Positions 50,403 to 58,734 of a stretch of DNA of 64,000 nucleotides are shown one piece after another. The notes under the pieces are model-generated. The model searched no databases. It was not told where the DNA came from and saw only the letters and a list, made by a program, of their open reading frames with translations. Position 1 is the stretch's first letter; each line of letters starts with the position of its first letter. Source of the stretch: Rhodanobacter sp. MP7CTX1 (GTDB taxonomy: Bacteria > Pseudomonadota > Gammaproteobacteria > Xanthomonadales > Rhodanobacteraceae); assembly GCF_014205795.1 (NCBI RefSeq), contig NZ_JACHCN010000001.1, positions 248,001 to 312,000 of the forward strand. The letters are read 5' to 3'. The position numbers were made by a program, and so were the translations under genes.

Positions 50403-51225
50403 ATTCAGAAACCTGTCCCTCATCCGCATTCCGATAGCGCTTCGATTCCCGCGCCGAAAGCCACATCGCCAACCGATCCGGCATCAGCTGAACAATCGTC
50501 TTGATCGTCCGATTGACACGGCCGGGGATATACACCGCCTGGCCACGTTCAACCGCCGCAATACCCTGGTTCACCACTTCTTCCGCAGTGAGCCACATGA
50601 AGGCCGGCATCTGATCCATCTTGTCGCGGGTGCCGGTGACGTCATGGAACTCCGACCAGGTGAAACCCGGGCACAAGGCGCTGACATTCACCCCCACCGC
50701 GCTGTTCTCCAGCGCCAGCGACTGCGAAAACTTGATCATGTAGGCCTTGGACGCGGCATACAGCGTGTGTCCGGCCGGGCCCGGAACATGCCCGGCCAGC
50801 GATGCCACATTGATGATCCGCCCATAGCCGCGTTTGCGCATGCCGGGCAGCAGCAGCCAGATCAGCTCGGTCGGCGCCGTCAGCAACACCTGCAGAAACG
50901 CCGCATGGGTTTTCCAGTCATTCGCCACGAACGAGCCAGGCACGCCGTAGCCGGCATTGTTGATCAGCCAGTCCACGTGAAGATCGCGCTGCTGCAATGC
51001 ATCGCACAAAGCCTGCGGTGCGCAGGGGTCGGCGAGGTCGTTCGGCAGCACTGTCACAGCCACGCCATGCCGTTCGCGCAACTCAATGGCCAGCGCTTCC
51101 AGTCGGTCAACCCGCCGCGCCGTGAGCACCAGATCGTGGCCGAGCGTGGCGAGCTGCCGCGCAAATGCGGCGCCAATGCCGGCCGAGGCACCGGTGATCA
51201 GACTGAGTGGACGGGTGGGCGACAT
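50401..51225 (-). CDS. Short-chain dehydrogenase/reductase
   Basis: 274 residues, classical SDR: cofactor motif TGASAGIG, NNAGYG, the active-site Ser in INVASLAG and YAASK, then ALCPGFTWSEF. A basic Arg pair after strand 2 (LTARRVDRL) favours NADP(H). The C-terminal extension with KTIVQLMPDRLAMWL is hydrophobic and may touch membrane. Substrate unknown. Good ribosome site AGGAATGACCC. The stop is in a repeat edge. Confidence 0.9.
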   Translation of the reverse strand: MSPTRPLSLITGASAGIGAAFARQLATLGHDLVLTARRVDRLEALAIELRERHGVAVTVLPNDLADPCAPQALCDALQQRDLHVDWLINNAGYGVPGSFVANDWKTHAAFLQVLLTAPTELIWLLLPGMRKRGYGRIINVASLAGHVPGPAGHTLYAASKAYMIKFSQSLALENSAVGVNVSALCPGFTWSEFHDVTGTRDKMDQMPAFMWLTAEEVVNQGIAAVERGQAVYIPGRVNRTIKTIVQLMPDRLAMWLSARESKRYRNADEGQVSE

Positions 51226-51349
51226 GGGTCATTCCTGTTGGCGGATGGCCATTCTTGACCAGGCGGACGCGCAGGCGCCAGTAGTGGGCCGTTTGCCGAC
51301 GCCGCAACCCATCGGTAAGCTTGCGCTTTGATTGCAGCGGAAGCAGACC

Positions 51350-52099
51350 ATGCGCAAGAAATTTGTCGCCGGCAACTGGAAGATGCACGGCAGTCGTTCC
51401 ATGGCCACGGCCCTGGTGAACGAGATTGCCGCCGCCAAACCGGCCTCCATTGATGTAGCCGTGTTTCCCCCGTTTCCCTACATTTCCGAGCTGGTCCGGC
51501 AGCATGCCGACTCCGGCCTGGGCTTCGGCGCGCAGGATGTCAGCGAGCACGAAGGGCAGGGTGCCTATACGGGCGAAGTGTCCGCCGCCATGCTGGTGGA
51601 TGTCGGCGCGCGCTGGGTACTGGTCGGCCACTGCGAACGCCGCCACTATCACGGTGAGAGCGATGAGCTGGTCGCCCGCAAGTTTGCCGCCGCCAAGGCT
51701 GGTGGCCTCACCCCGATTCTCTGTGTGGGCGAGACGCGGGCGCAGCATGACGCGGGCGAGGCCGAGGCGGTCATCGCACGTCAGCTAAAGGCCGTGTTGG
51801 ACCTGAACGGCATTGCCAGCTTCGATACGGCGGCGATCGCCTATGAACCCATATGGGCAATCGGTACCGGCCTCATGGCCACGCCGTCGCTGGTGCAAGA
51901 GCACCATGCGTTCATTCGTAGCCAACTGGAAAAAGAAGATGTTATCATTGCCCGGCTGACTCGACTGCTTTACGGCGGTAGCGTCAAAGCGGCCAACGCC
52001 GCTGAATTGTTCGCGCAGGCGGACGTGGACGGAGGGCTGGTCGGTGGGGCCTCTCTGACCGCATCCGACTTCCTTGGAATCTGCGCCGCGGCGCACTAA
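51350..52099 (+). CDS. tpiA: Triosephosphate isomerase
   Basis: 249 residues; interconverts dihydroxyacetone phosphate and glyceraldehyde-3-P. Catalytic K11 in GNWKMHG, His in VGHCERR and Glu in AYEPIWAIGTG, and the phosphate-binding YGGSV and GGASL loops are all present. The usual GHSERR is GHCERR here. ATG at 51350 gives the conserved start. It precedes secG by 24 bases, a standard pairing. Confidence 0.97.
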   Translation: MRKKFVAGNWKMHGSRSMATALVNEIAAAKPASIDVAVFPPFPYISELVRQHADSGLGFGAQDVSEHEGQGAYTGEVSAAMLVDVGARWVLVGHCERRHYHGESDELVARKFAAAKAGGLTPILCVGETRAQHDAGEAEAVIARQLKAVLDLNGIASFDTAAIAYEPIWAIGTGLMATPSLVQEHHAFIRSQLEKEDVIIARLTRLLYGGSVKAANAAELFAQADVDGGLVGGASLTASDFLGICAAAH

Positions 52100-52123
52100 G
52101 CGCACAGGCTCATAAAGAAAATC

Positions 52124-52522
52124 ATGTTCGTCATTTTCAGCGTGTTTTACATCCTGATCGCTGCAGCAATGATCGTGCTGATCCTGCTGCAGAACGGCGC
52201 GGGCGCCGATGCCGGCTCCGGCTTCGGCAGCGGCGCCTCGGCGACGGTGTTCGGTGCGCGTGGTTCAGCCACGTTCCTGACCCGTGCCACCGGCATCCTG
52301 GCTTCGCTGTTCTTCCTGCTGAGCCTCGGCATGGGCATCTATCTGCACGCCAACGGTCAGTCGCATGCCAAGGCCACTGATCTCGGCGTCATGTCGGGCC
52401 TCACCGCCAAGCCAGCGATCCAGACCACGAAGCCGGCCGCGCCGGCCGCTTCAGAAGTGCCGACGGCCGTTCCAGCCGCAACCAACACCGTACCGCCCGC
52501 ACAGCCGGTCAAGAAGAACTAA
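52124..52522 (+). CDS. secG: Preprotein translocase subunit SecG
   Basis: 132 residues: two membrane segments (VFYILIAAAMIVLILLQ and GILASLFFLLSLGMGIYL) joined by a loop with GSGASATVFGARGSATFL, the SecG signature, then an Ala/Pro/Thr-rich tail ending KKN. It forms part of the SecYEG channel and assists SecA. Located between tpiA and tRNA-Leu, as in related genomes. Confidence 0.95.
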   Translation: MFVIFSVFYILIAAAMIVLILLQNGAGADAGSGFGSGASATVFGARGSATFLTRATGILASLFFLLSLGMGIYLHANGQSHAKATDLGVMSGLTAKPAIQTTKPAAPAASEVPTAVPAATNTVPPAQPVKKN

Positions 52523-52570
52523 GCCGGACCTAATTGAGCAATACGCAACACAGCAACACGCAACACACCT

Positions 52571-52655
52571 GCCCAGGTGGCGGAACTGGTAGACGCACTA
52601 CCTTGAGGTGGTAGCGACGTAAGTCGTAGGGGTTCGAGTCCCCTCTTGGGCACCA
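52571..52655 (+). tRNA. tRNA-Leu (anticodon GAG)
   Basis: 85 bases with a long class-II variable arm. The acceptor stem GCCCAGG pairs with CTTGGGC (one G-T), the anticodon loop TTGAGGT within CTACC/GGTAG gives GAG, the T-loop is TTCGAGT, and the CCA end is encoded (52653-52655). Reads CUC/CUU codons. Confidence 0.96.
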
Positions 52656-52661
52656 TAACGA

Positions 52662-52702
52662 AAATTTAACATTTTAGCTTAAATCGTCGACCTGTTAAAT
52701 TT
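52662..52702. repeat. AT-rich inverted repeat just 3' of the tRNA
   Basis: AAATTTAACA at 52662-52671 and its exact complement TGTTAAATTT at 52693-52702, 21 bases apart. It begins 7 bases after the tRNA, where integrative elements usually attach. Confidence 0.7.
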
Positions 52703-52712
52703 AGTAGAAACA

Positions 52713-52753
52713 ACGACTAAGGCCATTCGAAAGAGTGGCCTTAGTCGTTTTTG
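52713..52753 (+). terminator. Intrinsic terminator after tRNA-Leu
   Basis: A 13-bp perfect stem (ACGACTAAGGCCA / TGGCCTTAGTCGT) with a 10-base loop followed by a T-run. It probably ends the tpiA-secG-tRNA transcript. Confidence 0.9.
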
Positions 52754-52995
52754 CAAAGTGAGAATTGGCGCGCTCCCCACGGATTGCACACGGGTCCCCC
52801 ACAATTTTCGCCCGCGAGCCCGTCAGGGTGTCCAGACATGTATTGTCGGGACGCGCGCTTGTCGGCAATCTAGCGAGGTGACGTCCGCCTAAGCTCCCGG
52901 TCAATCAGGGCATTGCGTCAGGCCTTCCGAACGTGAGCAGGGATGTATAGCCGGACCCTTGGGTCCATATATTAGGTAGTAAGGATCACGAGCTT
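52754..52995. other. Spacer with first copy of a 42-bp direct repeat
   Basis: No gene is seen. 52850-52891 (GACGCGCGCTTGTCGGCAAT start) is repeated at 53273-53314 with one difference (C/T). The second copy contains the 3' end and stop of the small membrane protein gene. Confidence 0.75.
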
Positions 52996-53304
52996 ATGTT
53001 CCGCGGCAAGAACGGATTCACAAATGCATGTTTGGTACAGCTCGGCATCCTGCTCGCTTCGTTCCTGGCTTGGGACTACCTGCGCACGGTTGCATTTCTA
53101 GCCGGGCCGCCGTCGATCGATCCCTATGCTCGAACGTGGCCTTTTCAACTATTTGTGGGCGCATTCTATCTAGCTGGTGCTCTTGTCGCCTTCATAGTTC
53201 TGCTCATCATTGAAGCTGCTTTGCGCAAGCTTTACCGCCTTATTGCTTATGCCCGTAGGCGCCGGGCAAGGCGACGCGCGCTTGTCGGCAATCTAGCGAG
53301 GTGA
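52996..53304 (+). CDS. Small two-span membrane protein of unknown function
   Basis: 102 residues. Membrane spans at about 14-35 (LVQLGILLASFLAWDYLRTVAFL) and 50-72 (FVGAFYLAGALVAFIVLLII), then a strongly basic tail (RRRRARRRALVGNLAR). AAGGA lies 11 bases upstream of the start. The last ten codons and stop fall in the 42-bp direct repeat, so the tail may have been created or exchanged by recombination. No family recognised. Confidence 0.55.
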   Translation: MFRGKNGFTNACLVQLGILLASFLAWDYLRTVAFLAGPPSIDPYARTWPFQLFVGAFYLAGALVAFIVLLIIEAALRKLYRLIAYARRRRARRRALVGNLAR

Positions 53305-53334
53305 TGTCCGCCTAGCGTACACCAGGGAATATAG

Positions 53335-53421
53335 ATGAACGAAAATGATGCTCGATGGCGCGAGTATCAAGCGCGTCATCGGCACCGTTTTCGTCTGCTG
53401 GAATCACTGCCTCACGGTTAA
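53335..53421 (+). CDS. Possible 28-residue peptide gene or gene remnant
   Basis: ATG at 53335 with AGGGAAT upstream opens a 28-codon frame rich in Arg, His and Glu (MNENDARWREYQARHRHRF start). It could be a truncated gene within the accessory stretch. There is no homology I can recall; reported at low confidence. Confidence 0.25.
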   Translation: MNENDARWREYQARHRHRFRLLESLPHG

Positions 53422-53440
53422 GGGAGAAGCTGCGGCTAGC

Positions 53441-54910
53441 CTAGCGGAGTCCATTGAGATAGTTGGCGACGTCTTCCGCGGTTTTACCTGAGCAAGCGAC
53501 ATAACCATCAGGGCGCACCAGAGTCATTCCGCCTGCGATCAAAGGCGACCGCAACTCAGGGTCAAGCAGCACGTCGTACCTATGTAGCAAATCGGTAACC
53601 GACTGGCTTGGCTCCGCGAAAAGCGCAAACCGTGGTGCATCGCCAGCTCCAACGAATGATTGGCCGCTGACAGGCATGACGCGTTCACCTGGTTTCGGGC
53701 CATTTGCGCCTCGAAGTGCGGGGCCGTTCAATGGGCTATCAGGATAGCCAATGGCGACCTCTGCCATGCCGTCTGCAATTTTTTCCCGGACTGAGGCAAT
53801 TCCCAACACGAAGTGGCTCACTATATTGCGGGCATATTGGGCCAGCGGATTCTTCGCCGCACCCATGGCCGTCAACCTGCCTGCATCCTTGAGAACCTGT
53901 TCGCCCACTTTGCTGCGCTCTGGGCTGTAGCTGTCCAGCACTTTATCGCCGCATGTGCCTTTGATCACCATGGCGAGCTTCCACGCCAGATTGAAAGCAT
54001 CTTGCATGCCGGTATTCATGCCCTGGCCGCCCGCTGGACTGTGGATATGCGCGGCATCGCCCAAGAGGAACATTCGACCTGAACGATAGTCCGAAACCTT
54101 ACGGCCGTTAATTCTGAAGCCTGCGAGCCAAATCGGATCGGATACAACCATCCCTTTTGGACCGCGCTGATCCACAAGCGCTTGCACCTTTTCCATCGTC
54201 GGAGTCGGTGGGCGCTCGCTGGATGTCATCGGCAAGTCGGCAATGAGACGGTAGCGGCCCGGCGAAATCGGAAAGATCACAAAGACGCCATCACGATGCC
54301 AATAGACGGCCACCTCGGTGTCGGGATAGGGATAGCCACTCATATGGATGTCCGCCAACATCCAGTCGCTCAGCATCGTCTCGCCAGCGAACTCCGTGCC
54401 AACAGTACTGCGCACGAGACTATGTGCTCCATCGCAACCGAGCAACCAGTCAGCCGATACAGTCTCTTCCGACGCATCAGGATGACGCAGCACGGCCTGC
54501 ACATTTGTGTCGCTATTGGTGAGGCTGGTCACTTCCACATTGCGCTCGACGGTGACGCCAAGAGCGAGTAAGCGCTCCTCAAGCAGGCGCTCGGTTTCCG
54601 ATTGGGGAAGCATCAAGGCGTAAGGATAGGGGCCATCCACCGAGTCCAGCGTGACTCGCCCCATCAGCTCCCCGGCCCGGGCGACTACGTTGACCGCATG
54701 CACTTTGAACCCTGCGTCAACGAATGGAGCGGAGCCGCCGCCGCGATCAAGCAGCTCCAAGGTTCGGCTCCACAATACCAACGCCTTGGATTTATCTGTC
54801 CGTTGGGGCGCCTTATCCACGATGCGCACAGGTATGCCATAGCGAGCTAGCTCGGTAGCCGCAGTCAGGCCCACTGGGCCGGCGCCAACAATAAGCACGG
54901 TCTTTGTCAT
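53441..54910 (-). CDS. FAD-dependent aromatic-ring monooxygenase (PheA/TfdB type)
   Basis: 489 residues, class A flavoprotein hydroxylase. Motifs: GAGPVGLTAATEL for FAD, LLGCDGAHSLVR (DG motif) and FLLGDAAHIHSPAGGQGMNTGMQDAFNLAWKL (GD motif start GDAAH). The C-terminal thioredoxin-like tail is short. Enzymes of this group hydroxylate phenols, polyketides or drugs such as rifampicin and tetracyclines using NAD(P)H. The TetR gene upstream on the same strand ends 62 bases away, so a regulated detoxification or catabolic unit is likely. GGAGAA precedes the start. Confidence 0.92.
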   Translation of the reverse strand: MTKTVLIVGAGPVGLTAATELARYGIPVRIVDKAPQRTDKSKALVLWSRTLELLDRGGGSAPFVDAGFKVHAVNVVARAGELMGRVTLDSVDGPYPYALMLPQSETERLLEERLLALGVTVERNVEVTSLTNSDTNVQAVLRHPDASEETVSADWLLGCDGAHSLVRSTVGTEFAGETMLSDWMLADIHMSGYPYPDTEVAVYWHRDGVFVIFPISPGRYRLIADLPMTSSERPPTPTMEKVQALVDQRGPKGMVVSDPIWLAGFRINGRKVSDYRSGRMFLLGDAAHIHSPAGGQGMNTGMQDAFNLAWKLAMVIKGTCGDKVLDSYSPERSKVGEQVLKDAGRLTAMGAAKNPLAQYARNIVSHFVLGIASVREKIADGMAEVAIGYPDSPLNGPALRGANGPKPGERVMPVSGQSFVGAGDAPRFALFAEPSQSVTDLLHRYDVLLDPELRSPLIAGGMTLVRPDGYVACSGKTAEDVANYLNGLR

Positions 54911-54972
54911 GTCATTTCTCCGAATTTGATAGGGGTGTCTGGGCGCGCGGCGCTGATGCGGCCACTGCCGTT

Positions 54973-55527
54973 TTATGAACTCAAAAGTAGCTTCAGTGCG
55001 CGATCGAGCACTGCGGTCGTGCGTTTGGCACCATCCGGCCGTCCCGTCGCCAGGTCCACCACCGCCAGTCCAACCAGTAAGGCGTGCAATAGACGGGCGT
55101 CTTCCACCGTCGATTCGTTGTTCAGGCTTTTCAAGAACTGGCTGGATCGCCCAACGATGGCGTCCGCTAGCTCGCGGAATAATTCCCGTAGAGGGGCTTC
55201 CTGATCGGCGGCCTGCGCTAGAGCCATCATGACTCGCGTGTCCTCATGGTGGACCACCGTCTTCGACATCGCTTGCGCGACTTGCCTCGTGGTCCCACCC
55301 AATACTTTGTCAGCCGCGCCAAGCTGCCGGTCGATCGCAGCACGAGCAACAGCCGTGAGCAAATCCAGACGAGTGGGATAGTAGTACGTGAGATGACTCT
55401 GGCGCAGTCCCGCAAGCTGGGCCACTCTGGGCTGCGTGAAACCGACGAAGCCGTGCTCCCGCAACGTAGCAAGGCCCGCCTCGATGATGATTTCCCTACG
55501 ATCCTGCATGGCAGATTCCGGCTTCAT
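54973..55527 (-). CDS. TetR-family transcriptional regulator
   Basis: 184 residues from ATG 55527 (ATG at 55509 and a TTG further up are alternatives). N-terminal helix-turn-helix: IIIEAGLATLREHGFVGFTQPRVAQLAGLRQSHLTYYYPTRLDLL, the TetR pattern, with the recognition helix at LRQSHLTYYY. The C-terminal helical part binds an unknown ligand. It is upstream of the FAD monooxygenase on the same strand and probably controls it and itself. Confidence 0.9.
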   Translation of the reverse strand: MKPESAMQDRREIIIEAGLATLREHGFVGFTQPRVAQLAGLRQSHLTYYYPTRLDLLTAVARAAIDRQLGAADKVLGGTTRQVAQAMSKTVVHHEDTRVMMALAQAADQEAPLRELFRELADAIVGRSSQFLKSLNNESTVEDARLLHALLVGLAVVDLATGRPDGAKRTTAVLDRALKLLLSS

Positions 55528-56168
55528 TGGCGAATTGGTTGGTAGACATACCAAATTCTGACTCTGCCAGTTCGTCGTGTCAAGTGCCCGGATAAGACCA
55601 ACATATCGATATAAGAAGGCTTCCAGGGTGTCGCCACTGCCTAGTGAGCCGGGTAAAACCGCGAGCTTAGATAGAAGACACGCCCAAGCGCCATTGTTGG
55701 ACCAAGGAAAATCTCTCCACCTGCGCTGATCCAGCGGGAGGGTAAAACACGCAGCCTAGAAGGAAAGACCGGTCTGACCGACGAGGCGCAGCAAGGCCCT
55801 CAGGCCGGCGATCTGGATAAAACCTGCAGCCTAGGAGGAGGGGCCTTGTCGCTTGTCGGTGCGTGGCAACCCCACATCTTTCTCTTTCGGGAACGGGCTG
55901 GCGACGCAGAACGAAGTTGCGCATTGCGCGCCTGCTCGCCGAAGCAAGTCACGGTGAGCATGTGAGGTTTGCTGACGGCAACGCACTGAATCTCCGTCTG
56001 GACAATCTGCGGATTCAAAAGGGCCGAGCGCGGTATAGCAGCGGTGAGCTGACAACTCACTTTCGCTACGCCCACCTTTGATCGCAATTCTTCCATCGAA
56101 CACGAAGTGAGTTGTCGGTTTCACCCCAAGACGGTGCGGTTTCGTCCGCCCCTGTGTGGTTGGATTTT
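55528..56168. repeat. Gene-free region with three dispersed 28-bp repeats
   Basis: GGTAAAAC..GCAGCCTAG-type units at 55652-55679, 55741-55768 and 55815-55842, spaced 89 and 74 bases apart. The stretch 55791-55852 also holds an inverted repeat (CAAGGCCC / GGGCCTTG). No gene is supported in the 640 bases. Confidence 0.65.
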
Positions 56169-57089
56169 CTACTCACCCGCGTGGTGCTTTACCCGCCGCG
56201 GCAGACCAACCAGCCGGAAGATAAGCGCATCCATCCAACGGTCGGGAAGATTGTGCTTGAGGAACGCGGAGAGCTTCGCGTCCGTCCCGATCAGGTAACG
56301 GGTTCGGGGACGGGGCGCTGTCACAGCTCGGAGGATCGTCAGCGATGCCTTCGCCGGAGAGGTTGAAAATCTCTGGGCGGACGCGACAGTCTTCGCGAAC
56401 GCACGTAGGGCATCCGCATAGACGGGCTGAAGGCTTTTCGGCAGGGCATCCGCGAGCCTGTTGAGCTGGTCGGAGGACCGGTTGAGCATCGGCGTGGAAA
56501 TGGAGCCGGGAGCGATGGCGGAGACATGAACGCCGAATGGAGAGAACTCAATCCGCATCGAGTCGCTCACTGCCTCGAACGCGGCCTTCGCCGCTTGATA
56601 GGCGGCAATCATCGGCCCCGGCATGATCCCGCCGATGGAGGTCACGTTGATAACTCGCCCGCGTGAGGCGCGAAGGTGTGGAAGGAGCTGCTGGGTAAGA
56701 GCAATGGGGCCGAAGAAAAGCACGTCGAATTGGGATCGCCACTCAGTCAGTGGCATTGTCTCGATTGGCCCGGCCCATTGCGCGCCCGCATTGTGAACGA
56801 TGGCGTGGAGCCTGCCTCCGGCCGCGATTTTGGCCCTGACAATTTCCACTGCCGCCGAAATCTGGCCGGCGTCCGTCACATCCAGAATGATCGGCTCAAC
56901 GGATCCCACAACGCGACGTGTCTCCGCCTCGGCCAGGAGCGATTCGATGTCTTCCTGCTTTCGCACCGCGGCCAGGACTCGGTAACCGTTTTCTGCCAGC
57001 GTAAAGGTTGTGGCGTGGCCGAATCCAGTCGACGTGCCGGTGACCAGGATCCAGTTGGCGGGGTTTGTTGACTTCATGAAGGGTGACAT
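56169..57089 (-). CDS. Short-chain dehydrogenase/reductase
   Basis: 306 residues (302 if the ATG at 57077 is used). SDR motifs: TGTSTGFGHA for the cofactor, HNAGAQ, the Ser in VTSIGG, and YQAAK as the catalytic Tyr/Lys. The C-terminal part ends RLVGLPRR. It is the third gene of a minus-strand series after an NADPH-dependent FMN reductase and a broken dioxygenase. Substrate unknown; reduction of a carbonyl from aromatic or quinone breakdown would fit the context. Confidence 0.88.
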   Translation of the reverse strand: MSPFMKSTNPANWILVTGTSTGFGHATTFTLAENGYRVLAAVRKQEDIESLLAEAETRRVVGSVEPIILDVTDAGQISAAVEIVRAKIAAGGRLHAIVHNAGAQWAGPIETMPLTEWRSQFDVLFFGPIALTQQLLPHLRASRGRVINVTSIGGIMPGPMIAAYQAAKAAFEAVSDSMRIEFSPFGVHVSAIAPGSISTPMLNRSSDQLNRLADALPKSLQPVYADALRAFAKTVASAQRFSTSPAKASLTILRAVTAPRPRTRYLIGTDAKLSAFLKHNLPDRWMDALIFRLVGLPRRVKHHAGE

Positions 57090-57161
57090 CCTTTGGCTTG
57101 CGTTACGACGTGAGTGCTGGCGTTTGGCTTGCCATGGCGATCAGCGCTTTCCAGGCAACAC

Positions 57162-57991
57162 TCACACGGCGGCGCCACTGAGAGGGCTCCCAAAGCGAAA
57201 GCTCGACGCCGTGACAAACCGCATAAAAGCCGTTTCGTGATAGACGCAGGCGCCTGGCTCGTCCTCTGCCGCTCCGACCGCCACCATGAGCGGGATCAGA
57301 TGATCCTCGCGTGCATGTGCGTCGCGGGCATAAGGCGCGTCTTCCCATCGAATCAGTAGTTCGGTGCGTTCGGCGGGTTCCGATTCCACGAGCACATGTT
57401 GCAACCACGCATCGAAGTGCTGGGATATGGGCGCGGCGCGCGCGTCACGAATGGCGAAGTTGTGATAACTGAATCCGCTGCCGATGATCAGCACGCCCTC
57501 CCGGCGCAGTGGAGCAAGCAGGCGACCCACCTGAAGGTGCACTGCCGGGTCCATGCCGACGTCAAGCGAGAGCTGGACGATCGGCACGTTCTCGTTCGGT
57601 GCCAACACCTTCATGAGACTGAACGTGCCGTGGTCGTAGCCACGTTCACCATCCAATCGGACGGGCATGCCACCCGCTGCCAGCAGATCGCGGACTCGGG
57701 CGGCAACATCGGGTGATCCTGGGGCCGCGTAGCTGATGCGATAGAGGTAGTCTGGGAAACCCCGTAGTCGAAGAGCATGCCCGGTTTGGCGGCGGAAGAG
57801 ATGGCGAAGCCGCGTTCTTCCCAATGGCCGGAAATGATCAGCACCGCCCGAACCGGGCTTTGCAGCTCAGGCCTCAACGCGATCAAAGACTGCTCGAGGT
57901 TGGCGTAATTCTGGCGCCTGGGCTCTTCGACGAAGGACCAGGGGCCGCCGCCATGGCTCAGGAAATAGGTGGGGAGTTGATCGATACTCAT
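57162..57991 (-). pseudogene. Frameshifted extradiol-dioxygenase-like (LigB / 4,5-DOPA dioxygenase type) gene
   Basis: The reading frame starts at 57991 (AAGAGAAG upstream) and runs through SIDQLPTYFLSHGGGP and LIISGHWEERGFAISSAAKPGMLFDY, then the frame is lost near 57760-57766. The homology resumes in another frame as GFPDYLYRISYAAPGSP and continues with IIGSGFSYHNF and YHETAFMRFV to 57162. One base is missing relative to the family FDYYGFPDY. Zinc/iron-site histidines (SHGG, SGHW, SYHN) are split by the break. Either a real mutation or a sequencing error at GGGGTTTCCC. Intact members open aromatic rings or act on DOPA-like catechols. Confidence 0.85.
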
Positions 57992-58082
57992 TGCAGCTTC
58001 TCTTAGCGGTTTCACTCATCGAGCTAAACGCCCGTCATGAGATTCGCGGGCCGGCGTAGGGCGCGGCCCGCCTGAGGGGTGG

Positions 58083-58679
58083 TTAAGCAGCAGCTGCTGC
58101 TCGCGCGGCCATCGTCGCCTTGGCCCACCAGACCAGGTCGTCGAGGGCGGCCGTGGCCGAAGGCAATAGCCCAGCCTCGATATCCTCGATAGGCTTGTTG
58201 CCACCCATGGGGAATACGGCCATGAAGTCGCTGCCGCCAATGTGGACTGCGCCGCGGGTGGCGACCATCTGCAATTCAACGCCGATCCCTCGCAGGTGCT
58301 CAATGGCGCGTCCTGCGCCCACGCTTCCATAGCCGATCGCGGTGAAAGGCTTGCGATTCCACTCTTTGTAGGCTTGATCCAGCGCGTTCTTGAGTGCACT
58401 GGTAATCGAGTGATTGTATTCAGCAACGACGAAGATATAGCCGTCGTACTGGCCGATGGTTTGCTGCCACCGGATGGCTTCGGGATCTTTGCTGGGAACG
58501 CGCAGATTTGATGCGACCTCGGCGAAGAAAGGCAGCGGATGATCGCGCAGATCGATCACCTCCACCTCCATGTCCTGGCGCGCCTGGGCTTGTTTCAGCA
58601 TCCATTGGGCTGGCTTGTCAGCGAACCTCGTCGGGCGGGTGGAGCCGATGATGAGGGCAATGCGGGGCTTATCAGTCAT
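58083..58679 (-). CDS. NADPH-dependent FMN reductase / quinone reductase-like flavoprotein
   Basis: 198 residues with a flavodoxin-like fold: LIIGSTRPTRFADKPAQW (FMN phosphate loop), DLRDHPLPFF and the flavin-contact block VVAEYNHSITSALKNALDQAYKEW, then GYGSVGAGRAIEHLR. Enzymes of this group reduce FMN, azo dyes or quinones. AGGACG lies 6 bases upstream of ATG 58679. It is divergent from an HxlR regulator and heads the group with the dioxygenase and SDR genes. Confidence 0.92.
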   Translation of the reverse strand: MTDKPRIALIIGSTRPTRFADKPAQWMLKQAQARQDMEVEVIDLRDHPLPFFAEVASNLRVPSKDPEAIRWQQTIGQYDGYIFVVAEYNHSITSALKNALDQAYKEWNRKPFTAIGYGSVGAGRAIEHLRGIGVELQMVATRGAVHIGGSDFMAVFPMGGNKPIEDIEAGLLPSATAALDDLVWWAKATMAARAAAAA

Positions 58680-58734
58680 GGTTTCGTCCTGTATGGTAGT
58701 TACCAAGAGAAACCAGCCTAGGAGGATTCCCGTG
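58680..58734. promoter_or_regulatory. Shared control region of the divergent reductase and HxlR genes
   Basis: A 55-base gap that must carry both promoters. It contains the dyad GGTAGTTACC at 58695-58704 followed by AAGAGAAACC, a plausible HxlR binding site, and GGAGG serving the HxlR gene. The operator role is inferred from position. Confidence 0.5.

Noticed and set aside
55652-55842. Possible CRISPR array
   Set aside because: Three imperfect units with 46- to 61-base spacers of unequal length and no cas genes nearby.
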